Positions 60,964-64,000 of a DNA stretch of 64,000 nt are shown in pieces. Every line of letters begins with the position of its first letter. The first letter of the stretch is position 1. A program made the position numbers and the translations under genes. The notes below the pieces were generated by a model that saw nothing but the letters and a program-made list of their open reading frames with translations, had not been told where the DNA came from and did not search any database. This DNA is from Terrabacter terrigena (lineage in GTDB: Bacteria > Actinomycetota > Actinomycetes > Actinomycetales > Dermatophilaceae), in contig NZ_JBHTKH010000001.1 of NCBI RefSeq assembly GCF_042676085.1, positions 806,001-870,000 of the forward strand, in the 5' to 3' direction.

Positions 60964-61548
60964 CTACTCCTGGGACAGCGGCCGGAACCAGGCCGCGGCC
61001 TCCGGCGACAGCAGGCTGGTGGTCGTTCCGGCGGAAACCCGCCCGGGCTCGCTGTTCAGGATGAGTCGCCCCGGGATCGGTGCTGGGCGCGAGGAGAAGT
61101 TGATCAGGCAGTGCCATTCGTCGGATCGCGCGAAGCGCAGGACCTGAGGGTCGCCGGTGTCGATCCACGAGAAGTGTTCGCAGTCCGCGAGGTCGCGGCG
61201 TAGGGCAATCGCTCGACGGTAGAGCTCGAGCGAGCTGTCGAGGTGGCCGCTCTGGGACGAGGCGGCGTAGTCGGTGAACCACGGGGGTTGCGGTAGCCAG
61301 GACCCGTTGCCCCCGAAGCCGAACGAGCTGCCGTCCGGGGTCCAGGGCAGAGGGACCCGGCAGCCGTCACGCCCCTTGAGGCGGTGACCCGTGCGTTCGT
61401 AGACCGGGTCCTGCAGGGCGTCGGCGGGCAGGTCAGCGACCTCGAGCAGTCCCAGCTCCTCGCCCTGGTAGAGGTATGCGGATCCCGGCAGGGCGAGCAT
61501 CATGACGGTGGCCGCACGCGCCCGACCGCCGCGGTGACCGGGTTCAGG
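60964..61548 (-). pseudogene. C-terminal fragment of a GH13 alpha-glucosidase
   Basis: The minus-strand frame reads RARAATVMMLALPGSAYLYQ, GEELGLLEVADLPADALQDP, GRDGCRVPLPW and a C-terminal beta domain with WIDTGDPQVLRFAR. This is the second half of an oligo-1,6-glucosidase/alpha-glucosidase. The nucleophile Asp, acid/base Glu and HD motifs, which lie upstream in the family, are missing, and the sequence before 61548 is unrelated. A truncated pseudogene. Confidence 0.75.
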
Positions 61549-61814
61549 GGGAAGTGCGGCGTCGGCGCAGCACGTCAGCGACCCCGGGGCACCCGCCGCT
61601 CCGACCTGAGCGAACCGTCTCGAACCCGAGCCGGGGTGTGAGGGCGTCCCGGTCGCGGCCAAGCCCCTGCGCGGGACCTCGGACGACGACCGGGACGCTG
61701 TGAGCGACGTACCCGCAGCCCGGGGTGCTGACACCGCACCGGGCGCTTCTGCCGCGAGGCGGGAGCGCTGGACGCGGACACGACGCGACCTCAACGACCT
61801 CCTCAACGACTTGA

Positions 61815-62573
61815 TCAATGACCTCGTCGCTGACGAGGCCGCCGTGTCGTCGTGAATCTGCGGATCGAGCTCCGAAGCCGTGCCCGAAGAGCAGCAGCGA
61901 GCAGGGCGAGGGCGCTCGGCGGACGAGCACCGACCTCCGGTTCTGCGCCAGCAGCCGCTTGGTCGATGGCGCGCGCGAAGTCCTCGAACATGCGCGTGCT
62001 CACGTCACCAGCGAGCGAGCGGCCAAACCCTGCGATGCGGCCGGTCAGGAACACCTTTGCGTCTGCGTGCAGCGAGGTGCCTGCTTCTGATGCTGTGGCG
62101 ACCATGACGATCCCGGCCTGCGCGCTGCCGCCCCCAGTGTCCTTGCCCTGGGCGTTGAGGACGATGCGGTGGGGCTGCTGCTCGAGCACCTGCGCCACCC
62201 CTTGGAAGGAGAGACGCACCGGCCCGAGTGCGATGCGGGCACGTCCGCGGTACCAGCCATCACCCAGCTCATCCGTGAGCTCGGCGCCCGGGAGGCACCG
62301 GGCAAGCAGCCGCACGTCATCAGATGGGGACTGGCGTGGGCCAGCCGCTCGTGCGCGCCCTAGCGGAGCCCCGGAGCGTGGTGTGCGACGATCCCGGTGA
62401 GCCCCTCTGCTGATGTAGGTGCGGTCACCCAGCGAGATGGAATCTGCTGGCACAGCGCAGGATTGCATGTTCTCGTCCGGCCGCCGAAGACTGTCGAGAG
62501 TGACTGAGCCGACGGGGTGCCGTGAAGTCTGACGTACTAGAGGAACGGTGTGCACATGCGGCATATCGGGCAC
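61815..62573 (-). CDS. CoxG/SRPBCC-family protein, N-terminus lost
   Basis: From residue 87 on the frame matches CoxG-like SRPBCC proteins: DVRLLARCLPGAELTDELG, WYRGRARIALGPVRLSFQG and LTGRIAGFGRSLAGDVSTR. The usual first 20-25 residues of the domain are replaced by unrelated sequence, and the 86 residues before it (start GTG 62573) look non-coding. Either the gene is 5'-truncated or it starts at an internal GTG. CoxG proteins act in membrane recruitment or maturation of CO-dehydrogenase-type enzymes; none is nearby, so decay is likely. Confidence 0.5.
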   Translation of the reverse strand: MPDMPHVHTVPLVRQTSRHPVGSVTLDSLRRPDENMQSCAVPADSISLGDRTYISRGAHRDRRTPRSGAPLGRARAAGPRQSPSDDVRLLARCLPGAELTDELGDGWYRGRARIALGPVRLSFQGVAQVLEQQPHRIVLNAQGKDTGGGSAQAGIVMVATASEAGTSLHADAKVFLTGRIAGFGRSLAGDVSTRMFEDFARAIDQAAAGAEPEVGARPPSALALLAAALRARLRSSIRRFTTTRRPRQRRGH

Positions 62574-62623
62574 ACTGAGCCCATGATCTTCTGCAATAGG
62601 CTTCCGTGCGCTAGTTGCGCGAG

Positions 62624-63031
62624 ATGACCGCGGGCGAATTGGATGCTGGGCGAGAAGTCGAGCGCCGGATCTTGGTGGTCGACGATGACGAGCTCATTCG
62701 TGAAGTGGCGCAGATGAGTCTGGAGGTCATCGGCGGCTGGAGGGTGACGACGGCCGGAGGTGGTCAGGAGGCCATAGATCGGGCCCGCGCGGATCTGCCC
62801 GATGCAATCGTCATGGACGTGATGATGCCCGGCATGGACGGTCCAACCGCGGCCGTGGCTCTGCGCGCTGACCCGGCCACGGCCGGGATCCCCATTGTGT
62901 TGCTGACGGCCAAGGTGCAATCGATCCGCGATGGTGCCTTGGCCGGTCTTCCCGTCGAGGGTGTGCTCGGCAAGCCGTTTGACCCGATGCTGCTGCCCGG
63001 CGAGCTGTCAGCGATCCTGGGCTGGTCCTGA
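62624..63031 (+). CDS. Single-domain response regulator
   Basis: This 135-residue CheY-like receiver starts at ATG 62624 (TTG 62615 is possible). Acidic pocket D20-D22, phosphoacceptor D65 (IVMDVMMPGMDG), T95 and K117 (LGKPFDP) are all present. No output domain. Its stop overlaps the Hpt gene (TGATG), so receiver and phosphotransfer proteins are made together. Confidence 0.92.
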   Translation: MTAGELDAGREVERRILVVDDDELIREVAQMSLEVIGGWRVTTAGGGQEAIDRARADLPDAIVMDVMMPGMDGPTAAVALRADPATAGIPIVLLTAKVQSIRDGALAGLPVEGVLGKPFDPMLLPGELSAILGWS

Positions 63032-63492
63032 TGATCCCCAGCCAAGGTGGAGCCCGCGATCGCGAGGCGACCGGAGTCGGGGGCGCCGGCGGCGAGTCAT
63101 CCGAGTCCGGCCCCGTGGACTCGGCGATGGCTGGCTTCCGCGAACGTGCCAGGGTCTCCAACCTCGCCAGGACGGAGGCCATTGCTGAGGCACTTGAGGC
63201 AATGTGCGACGGAACGCTGCCAGACGAGGTGCGTTTGCGGGGGCGGGCCGCCGCGCACACGGTGGCGGGTTCGGCTGGGACGTTCGGGTTCCACGAAGCT
63301 AGTGAGCAGGCCCGCGCCATCGAGGCTCTCCTGGACGACGTCGGTGCGCGCGCGGACCTGGCGAGCGGTGCCCACCGTGGGCTTGCGCAGCTGGCTCTTC
63401 TGCGTCAAGACCTGGGCGACCCGTCCATTGCGGAAGGACACTCGGCTGGTGACGGATCCACCCGGCGAAGCGGGGACCAGCCGTGCCCATGA
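63031..63492 (+). CDS. Hpt-domain phosphotransfer protein
   Basis: This 153-residue protein has an Hpt domain with H76 in AAAHTVAGSAGTFGFHEAS, the usual HxxxGS site, and flanking helices FRERARVSNLARTEAIAEAL and EQARAIEALLDDV. The N-terminus is Gly/Ser-rich. It probably moves phosphate between the sensor encoded next and the single-domain receiver. It overlaps both neighbours. Confidence 0.85.
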   Translation: MIPSQGGARDREATGVGGAGGESSESGPVDSAMAGFRERARVSNLARTEAIAEALEAMCDGTLPDEVRLRGRAAAHTVAGSAGTFGFHEASEQARAIEALLDDVGARADLASGAHRGLAQLALLRQDLGDPSIAEGHSAGDGSTRRSGDQPCP

Positions 63493-64000
63493 CTCGCGGC
63501 GCGAGTGGCAGGACGTTGCGTCGCGGCCTGGTTCTCGCGGCCATCGTCGCCGTGGTGCTGCCGTTGCTGGTGGTGACCGTCGCCCTCGCCGGCTTCGCTG
63601 ACGTCCGGCAGGCCCAGGGGAAAGCGATATCCGTACTGACTGCCCAACAGTTTCAGCAAGATGCGGACATGATGCATGACGCCATCCACGCGGACGTGCT
63701 TGCCGCTGCCGTCAACAGCCGGACGGGTGGGGAGGCCGGCCCCACGCTCGACCAGCGGGTGGACGCGCATGTCGCCCAGCTCAGGACGGACCTGACCAAG
63801 CTCGAGGGTTTCGACCTTCCGCCGGGCTTGGCCGCGGACGTCAGACAGCTTCGACCCCGGCTGGAGTCCTATGCTGACGAGGCCGCGGCTCTTGCCGATC
63901 TGGCACTGCGGAGTCCCGCCACGGCGCGCGCCCGACTGGGCGAGTTCGAGGCGGACTTTCGGGCACTGGAGCAGCCCCAGGCATCCCTGACGAGCAGGCT
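63489..64000 (+). CDS. Membrane sensor protein, N-terminal part (cut by window edge)
   Basis: The frame starts at ATG 63489 within the Hpt stop (ATGA) and runs off the right edge. A basic start (MTRGASGRTLRRG) and a membrane helix (LVLAAIVAVVLPLLVVTVAL, residues 14-33) lead to a helical extracellular domain (QQFQQDADMMHDAIHADVLA). This layout fits a sensor kinase or chemoreceptor. With receiver and Hpt genes in the same operon, a hybrid histidine kinase is the best guess. Confidence 0.75.
   Translation, partial: MTRGASGRTLRRGLVLAAIVAVVLPLLVVTVALAGFADVRQAQGKAISVLTAQQFQQDADMMHDAIHADVLAAAVNSRTGGEAGPTLDQRVDAHVAQLRTDLTKLEGFDLPPGLAADVRQLRPRLESYADEAAALADLALRSPATARARLGEFEADFRALEQPQASLTSR

Noticed and set aside
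1..64000. tRNA, rRNA, IS element or prophage genes
   Set aside because: Looked for tRNA T-loop sequences, transposase and integrase motifs and terminal repeats by eye; none found. A dedicated search could still find a short tRNA.

Overview
The window is about 64 kb of high-GC DNA from an actinobacterium. The signs are strong G/C bias at third codon positions, GTG and TTG starts, many ATGA/GTGA stop-start overlaps, ANTAR-domain regulators, a class F sortase, LuxR-type regulators with large ATPase domains, and CYTH-CHAD and CHRD proteins. A soil-type member of the Micrococcales (for example Intrasporangiaceae-like) would fit, but the genus cannot be fixed from sequence reading alone. No tRNA, rRNA, CRISPR array, IS element or prophage was seen.

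Layout. (1) 1-10.4 kb, aromatic catabolism: a divergent LysR regulator (cut by the left edge), then benA, benB, and one 870-codon gene fusing BenC reductase, an FCD ligand-binding-like domain and a BenD-type diol dehydrogenase. A BenR-like LuxR regulator and pobA follow with tiny spacings or overlaps. An M20 amidohydrolase on the other strand could release benzoate from hippurate-like amides. (2) 10.5-11.3 kb, two small conserved genes. (3) 11.4-22.3 kb, a sugar regulon: a SorC-family regulator; a kinase-isomerase-split transketolase operon, which is the enzyme set known for D-apiose; and a convergent operon encoding a ribose-type ABC importer plus a DUF2291 lipoprotein. All three units carry the operator CGAAT-N4-ATTCG. 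In the two structural operons it lies exactly 21 nt downstream of the -10 box. (4) 22.4-24.1 kb, an SDR and a small membrane protein, with a possible glycerol-3-phosphate dehydrogenase relic. (5) 24.1-31.3 kb, a fructan-type oligosaccharide system: two divergent GH32 enzymes, an ABC importer and a LacI regulator, with two LacI-type sites between the GH32 genes. (6) 31.3-48 kb, mostly envelope, stress and metal genes: a GH13 trehalose-synthase-like enzyme, hemerythrin, Tat-exported multicopper oxidase, TerC behind a probable Mn2+ riboswitch, a PhoX-like phosphatase, a CHRD protein with class F sortase, CYTH-CHAD, an MscS-like channel and TetR. (7) 48.3-54.5 kb, a tricarboxylate-type cluster: LysR, PrpF-like isomerase, TctC, fused TctA-TctB and UspA. 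(8) 54.8-64 kb, stress signalling: three ANTAR proteins, small hypothetical proteins, decayed genes (GH13 and CoxG remnants), and a receiver, Hpt and membrane-sensor operon cut by the right edge.

How it works together: the window reads as nutrient-scavenging accessory DNA for plant-derived substrates (benzoate and 4-hydroxybenzoate, a branched pentose such as apiose, fructans, tricarboxylates), each with its own regulator, set among stress and envelope functions. The strongest candidates for something new are the BenC-FCD-BenD fusion and the operator-linked apiose-like regulon.
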